DNA from: Hybos culiciformis
Lineage: Eukaryota > Arthropoda > Insecta > Diptera > Hybotidae
Assembly: GCA_964007475.1 (NCBI GenBank)
Contig: OZ023274.1
Location: forward strand, 55,075,678 to 55,139,677
Direction of reading: 5' to 3'
DNA: 64,000 nt
The translations under genes and the position numbers were made by a program. Shown piece by piece: positions 1 to 11,398 of this stretch. Position 1 is the stretch's first letter; the number at the start of each line of letters is the position of its first letter. The notes under the pieces are model-generated. The model worked only from the letters and a program-made list of their open reading frames with translations. It ran no database searches and was not told where the DNA came from.

Positions 1-1
1 A

Positions 2-237
2 AACAAAAACAAATTGAATTCATCTCAATTTTATTTGATAGATATTGGTCAATATACTCAACACTGGTTACTAATTGATCGCATTGTTCAACAAATTATT
101 CTTCAGACAAAAGACAGACCAGAAGTGATACTGATTCAGATGAAGTTGACAGAGAAAATAATAAAATTAATCAGATAGATGATCCGGATGTAACACAGCT
201 TAAAATAAACATAAATGAAATTGTAAAATTATTATTT
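2..237 (+). pseudogene. DAAM formin fragment, frameshifted, cut by window edge
   Basis: Frame 2 from the window edge reads QHWLLIDRIVQQIILQT. Frame 1 then reads DPDVTQLKININEIVKLL after an acidic stretch (SDTDSDEVDREN). In established DAAM formins the equivalent segment lies at the end of the FH3/dimerisation region: a YWLLLDRIIQQI core, then a DPD motif, then an NVVRML-like helix. That order matches here. The two frames are joined if one base is missing from the A-run near position 109-112, so this is a 1-bp frameshift or an assembly indel. After about 237 the frame stays open but no longer resembles DAAM, and I see no convincing donor site. I infer a decayed or partial copy. It could instead be one real exon with a sequencing error, because the rest of the gene would lie off the left edge. 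Confidence 0.6.
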
Positions 238-559
238 ATAACTAGATTTATACCTAATAAAGTCATTATCGGTTTTAATTGTAGTATTCTTCCTGGTTGG
301 AATAGGAGCCCTAAAAAAAAATTCGTTAATATTTTTTCAAATGTTTGATATATTATATCGATGGTTCCAAGTAATAAGTTCGGTACTCAGAGTTTCCTCA
401 ATAGTAACTTTTTTAGTTACCAACTTGTGACTTGGGACCATGGATATTTATTATTTGCCATTAGCAAGAAGAGTACTTACTGAGTAATACTGAACATCGG
501 TCTCAGCAGGTCGTTTTCCAGCATTTTTTTTGTAACTATTGTTTTTTTTTTCTGTTGTT

Positions 560-835
560 TTTGTTGTTGTTGTGGTTGGCCTGGTTAGGTAAAAAAGAAG
601 ATGGGTTGGTAGGGTGTAATTGATTCTTGTCTTAAAAATTGATATTGCTGTGTGGGATTTGGAATTTGCTGTGGTGGTTGTGGCTGGAGATCTAGTTGTA
701 ACTGGGGTTGTTGTTGTGGGTGGATATGGATATACTGTGGTTGTTGTTGTGGGTGGATATACTGGGGTTGTTGTTGTGGGTGGATATACTGGTGTTGTGG
801 TTCGGGTTGGGGTTGGGGTTGGGACTACTATACTT
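560..835 (-). repeat. CAA/GTT-rich degenerate minisatellite, possibly Q/P-rich coding on the minus strand
   Basis: The plus strand carries repeats of a unit like TTGTTGTTGTGGGTGGATAT, with imperfect copies between about 700 and 800 and simple GTT and GGGTT tracts on each side. On the minus strand one frame is open through the whole tract, down to a stop at 585-587. It reads as a glutamine/proline-rich chain with repeated QYIHPQQQP motifs. Nothing else marks it as an exon. A plain repeat is the safer call. Confidence 0.45.
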
Positions 836-885
836 CCTACTCATTTTCTTGATCTTTGCACATTTTACGGTTATTATATTTTAAG

Positions 886-1075
886 AAATTTCTTAAATGA
901 AAAAATGTTTGCAATGTTTGTTGGTGATAATAAAAATGAATTGGTTGTAAAATTGACATTTAGTAATTGCGATTTAGGTCAACATTTAATTGAAAAAGAA
1001 TATGCAGAACACAATAACGGCGATAGGGATTTAAGCTTAGACTATATAAGGGAAACTGACAATATACCAGGCTAA
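886..1075 (+). other. Possible terminal exon with tudor-like C-terminal motif
   Basis: After an AG acceptor at 884-885, preceded by a T-rich tract, the frame reads NFLNEKMFAMFVGD, then LVVKLTFSNCDLGQHLIEKE, and stops at 1073-1075. The 'V-x-L-T-x-S-x-x-D-L-G-x-x-L-I-E-K' pattern resembles the last strand and helix of extended tudor domains. That is a motif impression only. The composition is less T-rich than its surroundings, which favours coding. No upstream exon was found; the frame upstream runs into the GTT-rich repeat. It could be the last exon of a gene lying to the left, or a relic. Confidence 0.3.
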
Positions 1076-1599
1076 TAATTTTCCACATTTTTATAAATTA
1101 AAACTTTTGTATAACCTTTTATTTTTCGATTTTATATTTCAACAAACTCGATTTATAAAAAAAATTCTATTGAAGCAGAAAAAAAAATCATAAAGCTGAT
1201 TAAAATTTGAAATTATTAAAAGGAAAACGAAAACAAAATTAATTTTATAAATTCATAATTTATAGGTAGTTGCTGATGTAATTGTGGCTATTTTGGTTCT
1301 TATTTAGAAATATAATAGATAATAACTATCTGTTATATTGGTTTTTGTTAATTCGAATCAATTGTAAAAATGTAAATTTTCTCAGACTTATTTTAGATTT
1401 GAAATTTTTTCTGAAGTTGAAGTTAACATATATAAATAAAACTTTTTTACTTGGATTTTTGAAGTTTATACTTCTTTAGCCGCGTTTGATGATTTTTTCG
1501 AATCGAATTTTTCTCAGAATCGTCATCATTTTTCTCACAAAAAAAAAAGGATAAGAATACTTATTTTTTTATTATATTTAAGAAACGCAAAATCATATA

Positions 1600-1675
1600 G
1601 ACAATATGGCTTAGTGGCTAGAACATCTCATCAGACTGTAAGTCTGAAGGTGCCTGGTTCGATTCCCAATGACAA
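1600..1675 (+). repeat. tRNA-Tyr-like module (SINE-like)
   Basis: An A-box-like TGGCTTAGTGGC and a B-box GGTTCGATTCC are intact. Between them TCAGACTGTAAGTCTGA forms a 5-bp anticodon stem with a 7-base loop and a GTA anticodon. The acceptor and T stems do not pair, and this copy has a 5-base insertion (tctca) after the D arm, so it is not a working tRNA. It is one of at least five related modules in the window. Confidence 0.7.
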
Positions 1676-1703
1676 GATTTTTTAATTTGAAATATATGTA
1701 TAT

Positions 1704-2974
1704 GGGACAAAATCAAACCTTGTGGAAAAAAGCAAAAAAAAAATTTCAAAAATAAAAAAACACCAGAAGCACTGAAAATAGTCTAATCTTGTGCAAAATT
1801 TAGTTGACTATCTTAATAATTTGATGGTTATCTAAAAAAAATTTTTTTTTGGCTTTTTTTAAATAAAAATTGAAAAATTTGTCATGAGCTAGAAAAAAAA
1901 AAAAAGAAAAATCTCGAAATTTTTTTATTATTTAATGTTTTTTATTTTTTTATTGCAATTATTATATATATAAAAAAATTACATTATAAATTAGAGAAAA
2001 AAAATTTAGTCTGACTCGGAATCTGAATAAATCTCGAAATACATTTGTTTTCTTATTTTTGCATTCATTTTCACATTTTTTGTTCTTAAATTTCTCGTAT
2101 CGCTCCGGATTTATATTCTATTGTCGCCAAATATCTGGTATTATATTGCTTCCTCTTTGCTTTCGATTTTCGGTCTATGAAATGTAGAAAAATTTCCTAT
2201 TAATTAAAATTTCTTACTCATGACATATCATGTAATTTTTATAAATCAATAAAAATTACTAATTATTTTGGAATAATTTGAAAAAGTTGACAATACATGG
2301 TCATCATTTAAATAATAAACACTCCCTTTGTGTTTTAATTTCGAATATTCCTTTTTTTTTGAATAAATTGTCAAAAAAGTATATTCTCACTCCTGACAAT
2401 CAAAAACTTTACTTGCCATTTTTCTTCTAAAAAACAAAAAAAAAAAATTTTTTTTAGAAAATTTACATGGATTTAATTTTTTATATAAATTAGTAACCGT
2501 TTTGTAAATTTATTTTTGTTTTTGTTTTTTCGTTTTTAACTAAAAATGCATATTTTCCTTAAAATATCATGAGCTAGAAAAAACACCGACAACCAAAAAC
2601 AGTAAAAAAACCGATACAATGAAGGGACAGCCAGACACCAAAATTTGATCTTGAAAATAGAACAAATAATTTTACACTGTCCAATAATTACTTTTGTACT
2701 TAAGCTAAAAAAATATAATTTATTACACTTAAATAGTTCAAATTTTCTTTTGCCGACAACAAATTTTGTATGGAGACATAATGCAAGCTTTTTTTCAAAG
2801 TTAAAAAAAAAAGTGATTTCTTCCAAAAATTATTAATTATTATTAATATTTAGGTTTATAATAAAATAAACTAAATATTGGTGGATATAAGAATTGCTTT
2901 TGATACTTTTTTTATTACTTTTTTATTTTTCAAATACCGCCGACACAATTTTCCCTTAGGTTTGATTTTGTCCC
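1704..2974. mobile_element. Non-autonomous DNA transposon inserted in composite copy 1
   Basis: The ends are 17-bp perfect terminal inverted repeats, GGGACAAAATCAAACCT and its complement. The composite copy at 13230-15119 has the uninterrupted sequence 'gtatatatagggccc' at this site. Here the element sits between 'gtatat' and 'atatataggg', which implies a duplication of ATAT; a shorter TA duplication cannot be excluded in this TA tract. The 1.27-kb interior is AT-rich and has no credible reading frame. Superfamily is not assignable from this alone. Confidence 0.75.
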
Positions 2975-3124
2975 ATATATAGGGCCCAATATTACAAGCA
3001 AAAAAAGCTACGGTTAGGTCGTGCCAGGACAAAATATACGAAATTTTTTTTTTTAAATAGGTAGCTCCGGTGAAATTAAGATTACCTGAAAAAAAATTTT
3101 GGGTGGAGAGCTACGGTTAGGTCG

Positions 3125-4027
3125 GGGGTTGGACATTTGTCCGCGGGACATTTGTCCGCGATTTGTTTTTGTATCGCGGACATAAAAATGACATTTGTCC
3201 GCGATTCAAAATGTCTTTAGTCCGCCGCGGACAAATGACATTTTCCAAAATGTCATTTGTCCGCGATAAAAATTAATCGCGGACAAATGACATTTTGCAA
3301 AATGACATTTGTCCGCTAAAAATCTGAAAAATCAATCGCGGACAAATGACATTTTGCAAAATGACATTTGTCCGCTAAAAATTTAAAAAATCAATCGCGG
3401 ACAAATGACATTTTGGAAAATGACATATGTCCGCTAAAAATTTGAGGCTAAAGTGCAGATGACGTGAACCAATCAGAATCGGCACAACAAGAGAGGGTGG
3501 TGGGGGGCGGGCGGGTGGACTGGTTGTTGGTCAGTGGGATTTGCGGCGTCAGCCGCAAATCCCACTGACCAACCACCAGTCCACCCGCCCGCCCGCCGCC
3601 CCCCATCACCCTCTCTTTAAGGGGCAAATCGGGCAAAAAAAAAAAATTGCATATACAAAATGTATGAACAATTTGGGGGACTCTACCCCTCTTCCCTTTT
3701 CCAAGCTTCAGACGATTCTGAGTGGTTCACGTAATCTGCAGTATCTCCAAAATTGAAAAATCAATCGCGGACAAATGACATTTTGCAAAATGACATTTGT
3801 CTGCTAAAAAAACTGAAAAAGCAATCGCGGACAAATTACATTTTGCAAAATGACATTTGTCCGCTAAAAATTAAAAATTTCAATCGCGGACAAATGACAT
3901 TTTGCAAAATGACATTTGTCCGCTAAAAATTCGAAAAATCAATCGCGGACAAATGACATTTTGCAAAATGACATTTGTCCGCGAAGTTTTCCATACAAAT
4001 TTCATCGCGGACAAATGTCACGGCGCC
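3125..4027 (+). mobile_element. Foldback-like element, copy B1 (9-bp target duplication)
   Basis: The element begins GGGGTTGGACATTTGTCCGC and ends GTCACGGCGCC. It is flanked by GTTAGGTCG at 3116-3124 and 4028-4036, a perfect 9-bp target duplication inside the roughly 105-bp array. The interior is a tandem run of about 60-bp units, each nearly self-complementary around TTTTGCAAAA with GCGGACAAATG arms. A GC-rich palindrome sits in the middle. There is no coding capacity. Foldback elements and Mutator-like elements are known for 9-bp duplications; assignment to either is inference. Confidence 0.8.
3490..3617. repeat. GC-rich long palindrome inside element B1
   Basis: Two arms of about 60 bases, rich in GGGCGGGCGGGTGG and its complement, face each other across only a few bases near 3548-3551. 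The tract stands out sharply from the AT-rich surroundings. A related palindrome occupies the centre of copy B3 (54504-54598), and partial arms occur near 34675 and 59575. It should extrude as a hairpin. Confidence 0.8.
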
Positions 4028-4345
4028 GTTAGGTCGTGCCGGAGCAAAATATACGAAAATTTTTTTTTTTCAAAATAGGTAGCTCCGGTGAAATAAATAT
4101 TACCTGAAAAAAAATTTTTGGGTGGGGAGCTACGGTTAGGTCGTGCCGGAGAAAAATATACGAAAATTTTTTTGAATTTTATACTTCTTTAGCCGCGTTG
4201 TGCGTTTTTTTGGTAGAGGGTAAAATATTTTAATTTACATTTTGTACTCAGCAGCCTATCATTTGTAGCCACTGTTATTTCATATTTTAAATCTTTAAGT
4301 ATAAACTTCTGTAGGCAGTTCTATGACTGCTTCGTGTTTTTTTTT

Positions 4346-7195
4346 ACTATGTTGCTTCTCATTATAAATACGATTATATATAATTTTTTAAATATGTCAA
4401 AAAAAATCTTTTACTTTAGTTAAGATTAATAATACAAAAGAAAACAAAAACAGATGAAAAATATTAAATACATTTCTAATATTAAACTTGATTTAGAATA
4501 AATATTATATTTTGCATTTAACGACATTAATTTCCTAACACAACTTTGTGTAACAATTATTTTATAGCTAAAGTTTCAGGGAATAATTTCGTATGAATTT
4601 TTAAATTAAAAAGGAATTTGTGAAAAAAGAACGATGCCCACTAGTGTACTTACATTATTATTGTATAATATATATATATATATATTGATAAGATAAATTC
4701 ATATCTTTTTCAAAATTTTATTATTTTATTAGTTTTACGACTTAAAAATTTGTTAATATCAATCGAAGTAAGTATTATAAATCTGTTAGTTGGCAAGTAA
4801 TTAAAACAACCCTAAAATTTTATTCAACTTATTTTATTCAACCAAATGTAATATTTGAAATTAATTTGTACAATGTACATTAAGAGAATCTCGTTTTTTT
4901 GTAAATTTTGATTTAAAAGCCGTTTTAGACCACAAAACAGGTTTTTAGTTTTTAAGTGTATACATTTTTAAGAACCGGTTAAAATTAAGTGCTAGAAAAC
5001 TCTTACAAAAATTGTGATTTTTTCTGGCAATACGATAATTTTTTGCAACAGATTAGAACACTTAATATTAATGTAATCAAGTCTAGTTTTATATCATTAT
5101 GAACTAAAAACTTGCCTTGAGGTTTTGAATGAAAAATAATTTCCGGATTTGACTTTATAATAGTTTAAAACGGTTTTTGAATCAAATATGAAAAAAAATA
5201 TTTTATCATGCTTTTAATAAATTAAATAAAATTAATTATTTTGAATTTGTCAATATGGAATACTGGTGTTGAAGGCTGCACTCAATCCAGAAACTAAAAG
5301 TAGTATTTTCATGTTAATTAAAATAGTATTTTTATAATCTCTATTATATAGTAACATATAAATCTTGTCATATTGAGATTTTGTAATTAAATCTTGTCTC
5401 ATTCAGATTATGTAAATAAATTAGTTAGTAATATCAAAAAATATGTAATCTACAGAAGTTCACTTGGGGAACAAATTGCTTGTCATCAAGAGAATGGCTC
5501 GCCAGATATTAATGTATTGATTCTTCTTTAGCAAATTTAAGAATATACTTATTTTTTTCTAAACTACCTCAAAGGAAAAATAAAATAAATGAATGGGTGA
5601 TGGACGAGGCAATCTTTTGTTGACATAAACTTGTTGATAGTAATTTTTTATAGACTACATATTTTTTGATGATAGTGATGTGATATTTGTTTCTTTATTT
5701 TCAAGAAACTGACATTAGATGAACAAGGGATTTTTTATTTAATTTTTTTTATAATATTACCATAGGAACTATAATTATATAGAAATGGATAATATGAAAT
5801 CTGACAAGACAATATTATTTTATTTGGAAATAAGTTATTAAAAATAATTTTATAAAATTTCCAATCTTATTAAAAAATGTAGGATATATAAATACCAAAT
5901 GCATTTTGTTTTATATAAACTTCACTGTTCAATGTTTTAGCTAAATACTGATGACATCGAATGTACGTTTGTTCAATTGATTCAATACGAGACAATAATA
6001 TATAATTGGAATCACTTTCGTTTTTTTTATTAATTTTCTACTCTTTTGATGCAATCATTCCATTCAATTCGTAAAACAAATACCAAATTAAGTAATTGTT
6101 CAATTCCAATTTTAATATCACTATAATTTTCAGTTAAAAAACAATGTTCATACCTATATTGTTTTAACGTACGAATTATGGATTGCTTTCATTTCTGTTA
6201 AATTTAAAAAAAATTTCAATTTTTTCATGCAATTGATCGCCCATTGAATGCAATACATAAGACATTAAATGAAAATGTATATTTTGTATAGCATACATCA
6301 TCCAAAAACATTTTAGATTTATGTAAACGGATTTTTTCTAAAATATCTTAAGCCTAAAATGCCAAGAAAAAATAAATAAAAATTACCCATAAACATTATT
6401 TTATTCTTAATTCTTTCCTAGTTAGGTAGGTATAGGTATATAATACTTGATGACATGCAAAGTAAAAGATCGGTTGAAAACTTAAATAAAGTTAGGTAGT
6501 TAGTTAGGAATATGGTGCATAAAAGGTTTCAAAAATTTGTTATGATGAATGACTAAAAGTCAAAAACTAATTTTCGGTTTTCTAAGTATAAGAAAAAAAA
6601 AAAATAAAGACAATTTTTTGAAGAATCTGGAGCCGGAGGGTTATTATGAATTACGATAGTACGCAAATATTTCACAAAAATCCTGGTAATATTCCAAAAT
6701 GCAATTTGTACAATGTACATTCCTTACACCCTACCGGATTTAAAGTTTCCAATTATTTTCCTTCATAAATCATAGGTACATTGCATACATTAAAGAGGTG
6801 CTGGTTCTGGATCTATATGTCATAAAAAAAGGCCCTTGCTACAAATTCATAGTTGAATTTGAATATTCATTATTATACCTATTCATTTTTAATTTTAAAA
6901 AGAATTTTAAAAAGAATTAAAAAAAATTTGAAAAAAAAATATTTATTGTTACTTTGTTAGGTATTTTTTTAAATATTTTTATTTTTCTTTAAAATAAAAA
7001 AAAAAAAATATATAAATAAAGAAAAAATGAAAATGTAAATAAACAACAAAATTGACAACTTGAATTAAAATTTAAATCAACGCCAACTCTAAATTGCCAA
7101 TAAAAATACGCAAAATGATGCGAAGATGTTGCAATAAATAAATTAGATACATTTCGTGAATTCAGCAACATACATGAATTACTTGAACAAAAGGG
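4346..7195. other. AT-rich stretch, no gene seen
   Basis: I find no supported gene here. A 19-base direct repeat, AATTTGTACAATGTACATT, occurs near 4862 and again near 6709, about 1.85 kb apart, and there is a short TA microsatellite near 4665-4685. Open frames are short and low-complexity. Confidence 0.5.
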
Positions 7196-7990
7196 TCAAT
7201 TGCAGTGGGACCTCCGACCTGGGAATAAAATCCAGGGATTGGAACATGTGAAGTGGACCCTAGGCCAACCTTGTGCAAAGTGGCATCAATGCGAATTCAC
7301 GGGAAGGGTTCCAAAATTCGAAGTATCTGCACATTTTCTGTAAATTTTTTAATTTTTTTTTTTTAAATTATTATTTGCTACATGACTTCCGACCTGGGAA
7401 TAAAATCGAGGGATTGGAACATGTGAAGTGGACCCTAGGCCAACCTTGTGCAAAGTGGCATCAATGCGAATTCACGGGAAGGGTTCGAAAATTCGAAGTA
7501 TCTGCACATTTTCTGTAAATTTTTTAATTTTTTTTTTAAATTATTATTTGCTACATGACTTCCGACCTGGGAATAAAATCGAGGGATTGGAACATGTGAA
7601 GTGGACCCTAGGCCAACCTTGTGCAAAGTGGCATTAATGCGAATTCACGGGAAGGGTTCCAAAATTCGAAGTATCTGTACATGTTCTGTAAATTTTTACT
7701 TTTTGTTTTTTTAATTATTATTTGCTACATGACTTCCGACCTGGGAATAAAATCCAGGAATTGGAACATGTGAAGTGGACCCTAGGCCAACCTTGTGCAA
7801 AGTGGCATCAATGCGAATTCACGGGAAGGGTTCGAAAAGTCAAGGTGTCCATACATTTTTTAATAAAAGGGTCAATGCAGAGGGACCTCCGACCTGGGAA
7901 TAAAATCCAGTGATTGGAAAATGTGAAGTTTACCTTAGGCCAACCTTGTACAAAGTGGCATCAATGCGAATTCAGGGGAAGGGTCAATTA
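7196..7990 (+). repeat. Tandem array of about 175-bp satellite-like units
   Basis: Five units are visible. The landmark 'ccgacctgggaataaaat' recurs with 'gacct' at 7216, 7391, 7564, 7738 and 7891, giving periods of 175, 173, 174 and 153. Each unit also holds 'gtggaccctaggccaacc' and 'gcgaattcacgggaaggg'. The first and last units open with a 'gggtcaa' plus 'gcag' variant that the middle units replace with a poly-T segment. Frames running through the array are by-products of the repeat. Confidence 0.85.
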
Positions 7991-8925
7991 AATGAAGGGT
8001 TACATAAAGGTCCACGGTTCCCACTATAAAAAAAGCATTTCTTTTCTACTAAATAATAAATTTTGGATGCAGAATTATAATAAATTAGTTATTTTAATCA
8101 ATATAGCTCTTTTAGAGCCTAAAAATGGGGTTTTTAATTAAAAAAATGAAAAAAAAAAAAAAATTATTGGAAAATGTTGCGCAACATTCGGCAAATGTTG
8201 CAGAAAATGTTGCGCATCTTTGGCTGACACATGTTGAATATCTTTGGGTAACTTCACCTATATTATTACACTAAGTTAATTTAACATGCCGCAAGGAGTT
8301 AAACATGTTTGGAAAATACCGTTCACACGTTGTTATTCATATATTAACATCTTTAACTCTGTCAGATAAAAAATTTCAAAAAATACCGGAGATAAGCTCA
8401 AAGGAACCGACGCGCCAAAAAATTAAAAAAAAAAGAAGTTGTGTGAAGTTTAAGAACTCGCGCGCAATTTATCTTGAGTGTATCTCCACCTTTATAAAAT
8501 TCCCAAAGTCAAAAATGACATACCCGCAGTAAAAATTACTGCACACTGGATACTGCCTAACAAAATATTGTGGAAAAATTACTCATTCATCCCTGAAAAT
8601 TAACATATTTTTGTAGAAACATGTGCACGAACGTGTTTCTGTTTTAATTTTTTTACTACGAAAAAACAACATCAAAAACACCAACGGAACATGTTCGTCG
8701 TCCGAACATGTTAAATTAGCTAGGTGTAAAGAAGGTATTTCCTAATCCTCTGAAAGAAACACCTCTGAAAGAAAAAAATAGATTTCTTCAAAACAAGCTG
8801 CCCTTCCAATTTTAGGGTTGCCTTTGTCTGGACATAATTTATGTATTTTTTTTTTTTTTTTTTACAATTATGAAACTTACGCCATAATTAATTAAAAAAA
8901 AAAGGTATATTCAAGGGAGCGACTA
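7991..8925. other. Intergenic stretch with short inverted repeats
   Basis: No gene seen. TGTTGCGCAACA near 8175 is a short perfect palindrome with degenerate repeats of 'aaatgttgc' around it. AATTTAACATG near 8277 and its complement near 8710 could be ends of a small element of about 440 bp, with no target duplication found. Confidence 0.35.
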
Positions 8926-9210
8926 CAGTTATGGCAAACGTAACTCTTTTTTTTTTTTGAGAGTTACGGCAACCTGTTGAAAATTGACTAAAGTTACGAC
9001 AAACGTAACTCTTTTTTTATTTTTAGAGTTACGGCAACCGTAATCCTGTTGAAAATTGACTAAAGTTACGGCAAACGTAACTCTTTTTTTATTTTTAGAG
9101 TTACGGCAACCGTAATCCTGTTGAAAATTGTTTAAAGTTACGGTAAACGTAGCTCTTTTTTTTTTAGAGTTACGGACGTAACTTTTTTTTTTTTTTAGTG
9201 ATTACGGCAA
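8926..9210. repeat. Tandem inverted units (agttacggcaaacgtaact)
   Basis: About five imperfect units of 60-70 bp. Each pairs GTTACGGCAAACGTAAC-type half-sites across a T-rich spacer and most are followed by 'cctgttgaaaattgac'. The same half-site motif forms a smaller array at 15414-15520 and a single copy at 34053-34075. In all three places an outer edge reads 'ctacagtta(c/t)gg' or its complement, so these are probably the same element family. Confidence 0.65.
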
Positions 9211-9308
9211 AGTTTTTTTTGAGCATTATAACTTTTTTTAAATAAAAAGTTGTTATGCTGAATGGGGGACGGCCGCCGCCTCCCCCAAACCCCCTACGGC
9301 TTCTTTTT

Positions 9309-9530
9309 TTTTTGGAACGTAGTTCCTTATTCTACGCTCTTATGGAAAAATTTATTAAAAATTTGAACACTTTAGTGTCAGTACACACTTTAGTGTCAGT
9401 ACACACTCCGACGCGATCATAGATTTTGAGCGAGCAATGATTTTTTTTTTAGCAGCAGTTCCAAAAAAATTGGAAAATATCGCTGCTAAGCCGCAGCGAC
9501 CAAAAATATGATCGCGTCGGCGTCTGTCGG
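9309..9530. repeat. Fragment of GGAACGTAGTTCC repeat family plus a hairpin
   Basis: 'ttggaacgtagttccttat' matches the ends of the element at 28724-29488. Just beyond, 'cactttagtgtcagtaca' is duplicated in tandem. CGACGCGATCATA (9409) and its complement near 9510 then form an inverted repeat of roughly 100 bp span. Confidence 0.5.
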
Positions 9531-9717
9531 TACATGATAAACAAAAAAAAAAAGTTAAAAAAAATTATTATATTTTTATAATATTTTTTTAGGTATTTTA
9601 ATAAATATTGTGTTCTTTGGTTTGCATTAATAATTAATAGAAATAAAACAAAAAGAATAGTAAACATCCAATGAAATTTATAAAATTAAAATCCAAAATT
9701 CTATCAAAGTTATCTAT

Positions 9718-10975
9718 CAATATTATCTGTACAAAATAATTCCGATGTTTCACATCTATCAAACGTCCTGCTGCTCCTGTATTTTTATTGAACTTTGTAT
9801 GAAAATTGATAAACTTAAATTTTATTTCAATTTATAAAATATTTATAAAATAAAATATTTAGTAAATTTTAATTTTTTATTATTAACTAATTAATATTTT
9901 ATAGTTCAAATAAAATTTAGATTTTCATACTAATTTCAATGTTAATAAAAATCTTGTATAATTTTGTCAGTATTATTTTGCCAATATAAAGGCGCTATTC
10001 GGTACCAAGGCAAGTCAAGTCATCTGCCGGCGTTAGATATTTCGATACTTTGCCATTTTGGCTATGATATTTGTTTTTTTTGTGTTGTAAACAACAAAAA
10101 CAAAAAATTAAAATTTATAAGTAAATTAACGATACCTGTTAGTTTTTTTAAAGTTTAAATAATGAGTCGACGCCGTCGCATTTTATATGATTTGATGAAA
10201 ACTTAAATTTTATTTGATTTTATAAAATATTAATAAAATACTTAGAAAATATTATTTTTTTATTATTAACTAATTAATATTTTATATTTCAAATAAAATT
10301 TAGATTTTCATACTAATTTCAATGTAAATAAATTTAAATTTTGTATAATTTTGTCAATATAAAGGCGCTATTCGGTACCAAGTCAAGTCAAGTAAAGTCA
10401 AGTCAAGTCAAGTCAAGTCGTCTGCCGGCGTTAGATATTTCGATACTTTGCCACGGCTGACAATTGTTTTTTTTTTGTGTTGCAAAAACAACAAAAACAA
10501 AAAATTAAAATTTATAAGTATATTAACGATACCTGTTAATTTTTTTTAAGTTTTCTTTTCTGTACAAAATAATTCCGATGTTTCACATCTATCAAACGTC
10601 CCGCCGGCTCTTGTATTTTTTATTGAACTTTGTATGAAAATTGATAAACTTAAATTTTATTTCAATTTATAAATTATTTATAAAATTAAATATTTAGTAA
10701 ATATTAATTTTTTATTATTAACTAATTAATATTTTATAGTTCAAATAAAATTTAGATTTTCATACTAATTTCAATGTTAATAAAAATCTTGTATAATTTT
10801 GTCAGTATTATTTTGCCAATATAAAGGCGCTATTCGGTACCAAGGAAAGTCAAGTCGTCTGCCGGCGTTAAATATTTCGATATTTTGCCATTTTGGCTTA
10901 TGATATTTCTTTTTTTTGTGTTGCAAAAACAACAAAAACAAAAAATTTAAATTTATAAGTATTCACTTGTTTAAA
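9718..10975. repeat. Three tandem copies of a roughly 400-bp AT-rich unit
   Basis: Each unit includes 'aaaggcgctattcggtacca', 'gtctgccggcgttagatatt' and a closing 'caacaaaaacaaaaaatt'. Copies start near 9718, 10190 (left end shortened) and 10555. Only the second copy has an expanded pentamer, (AAGTC)n, at about 10379-10422; the others have two to three pentamers there. A degraded related piece lies near 11500-11650. Confidence 0.7.
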
Positions 10976-11060
10976 TCTTCAAATAGCGACTCCTATGGCG
11001 AAAAAAGGCACATACTTATGGGTGAAAACAAATGTAAACAAAAGAGTCATACTTACTAGG

Positions 11061-11398
11061 TGTCTACATTAGCGTATTTTTCCTGCATGCGATTTTGTTC
11101 TTTAAATGTATTTGTGTATCTTTATACAAAATCCAAAATCGCAGCAAAATACGCATGCTGATTTTGAATAATTTTTCAGCATGCGTATTTTTTGACATTT
11201 CTCACAAATTTTTTATTTTTTTTATTAATTTGACATTTAAATCAAGTAAAATGGTACAATTTGGAAAAATGTATAAAAATCGCATGCTGTAAATCTAACC
11301 CAGTGGCATATTGAGCAAACACAAATACTAATAAATGAAACAGAAAAAATACAATACATTCATAAATACGCGCGATTCTAAATCGCTAATGTAGACAG
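11061..11398. mobile_element. MITE with TGTCTACATTAGCG ends
   Basis: TGTCTACATTAGCG at 11061 is repeated in inverse at 11385-11398. The 338-bp body repeats 'gcatgcg' several times and has no coding capacity. The sequence on both sides is a duplicated segment of about 85 bp ('atggcgaaaaa(t/a)(g/a)gcacatacttatgggtga'). I cannot fix a target duplication. Superfamily unassigned. Confidence 0.55.

Larger units (their letters stand above)
1457..4345 (+). mobile_element. Composite repeat element, copy 1 (with two nested insertions)
   Basis: The element starts with the hairpin-end module (GAAGTTTATACTTCTTTAGC at 1461), continues through a tRNA-Tyr-like module (about 1600-1675) and a GGGCCCAATATTACAAGC motif (2982), then units of the roughly 105-bp 'gctacggttaggtcgtgccgg' repeat. 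It ends with a second hairpin-end module (about 4166) and a conserved tail finishing in 'gactgcttcgtg'. The same order occurs at 13230-15119. Compared with that copy, this one carries insertions at 1704-2974 and 3125-4027. No coding capacity is visible. How the composite itself moved is unknown. Confidence 0.7.

Noticed and set aside
2536..2836. Overlapping frames on both strands inside the 1704-2974 element, possible transposase
   Set aside because: Under 100 codons, composed of F/K/L-rich low-complexity sequence, with no catalytic motif.
3125..4027. CRISPR array
   Set aside because: Regular 60-bp repeats with short variable spacers look superficially similar, but the spacers are near-identical A/T-rich fillers, each unit is palindromic, and the genome is eukaryotic.
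7273..7913. Frames in the 175-bp array (EFTGRVRKFEVSAHFL type)
   Set aside because: Present in repeats with indels in poly-T tracts; each frame starts and stops inside the array.
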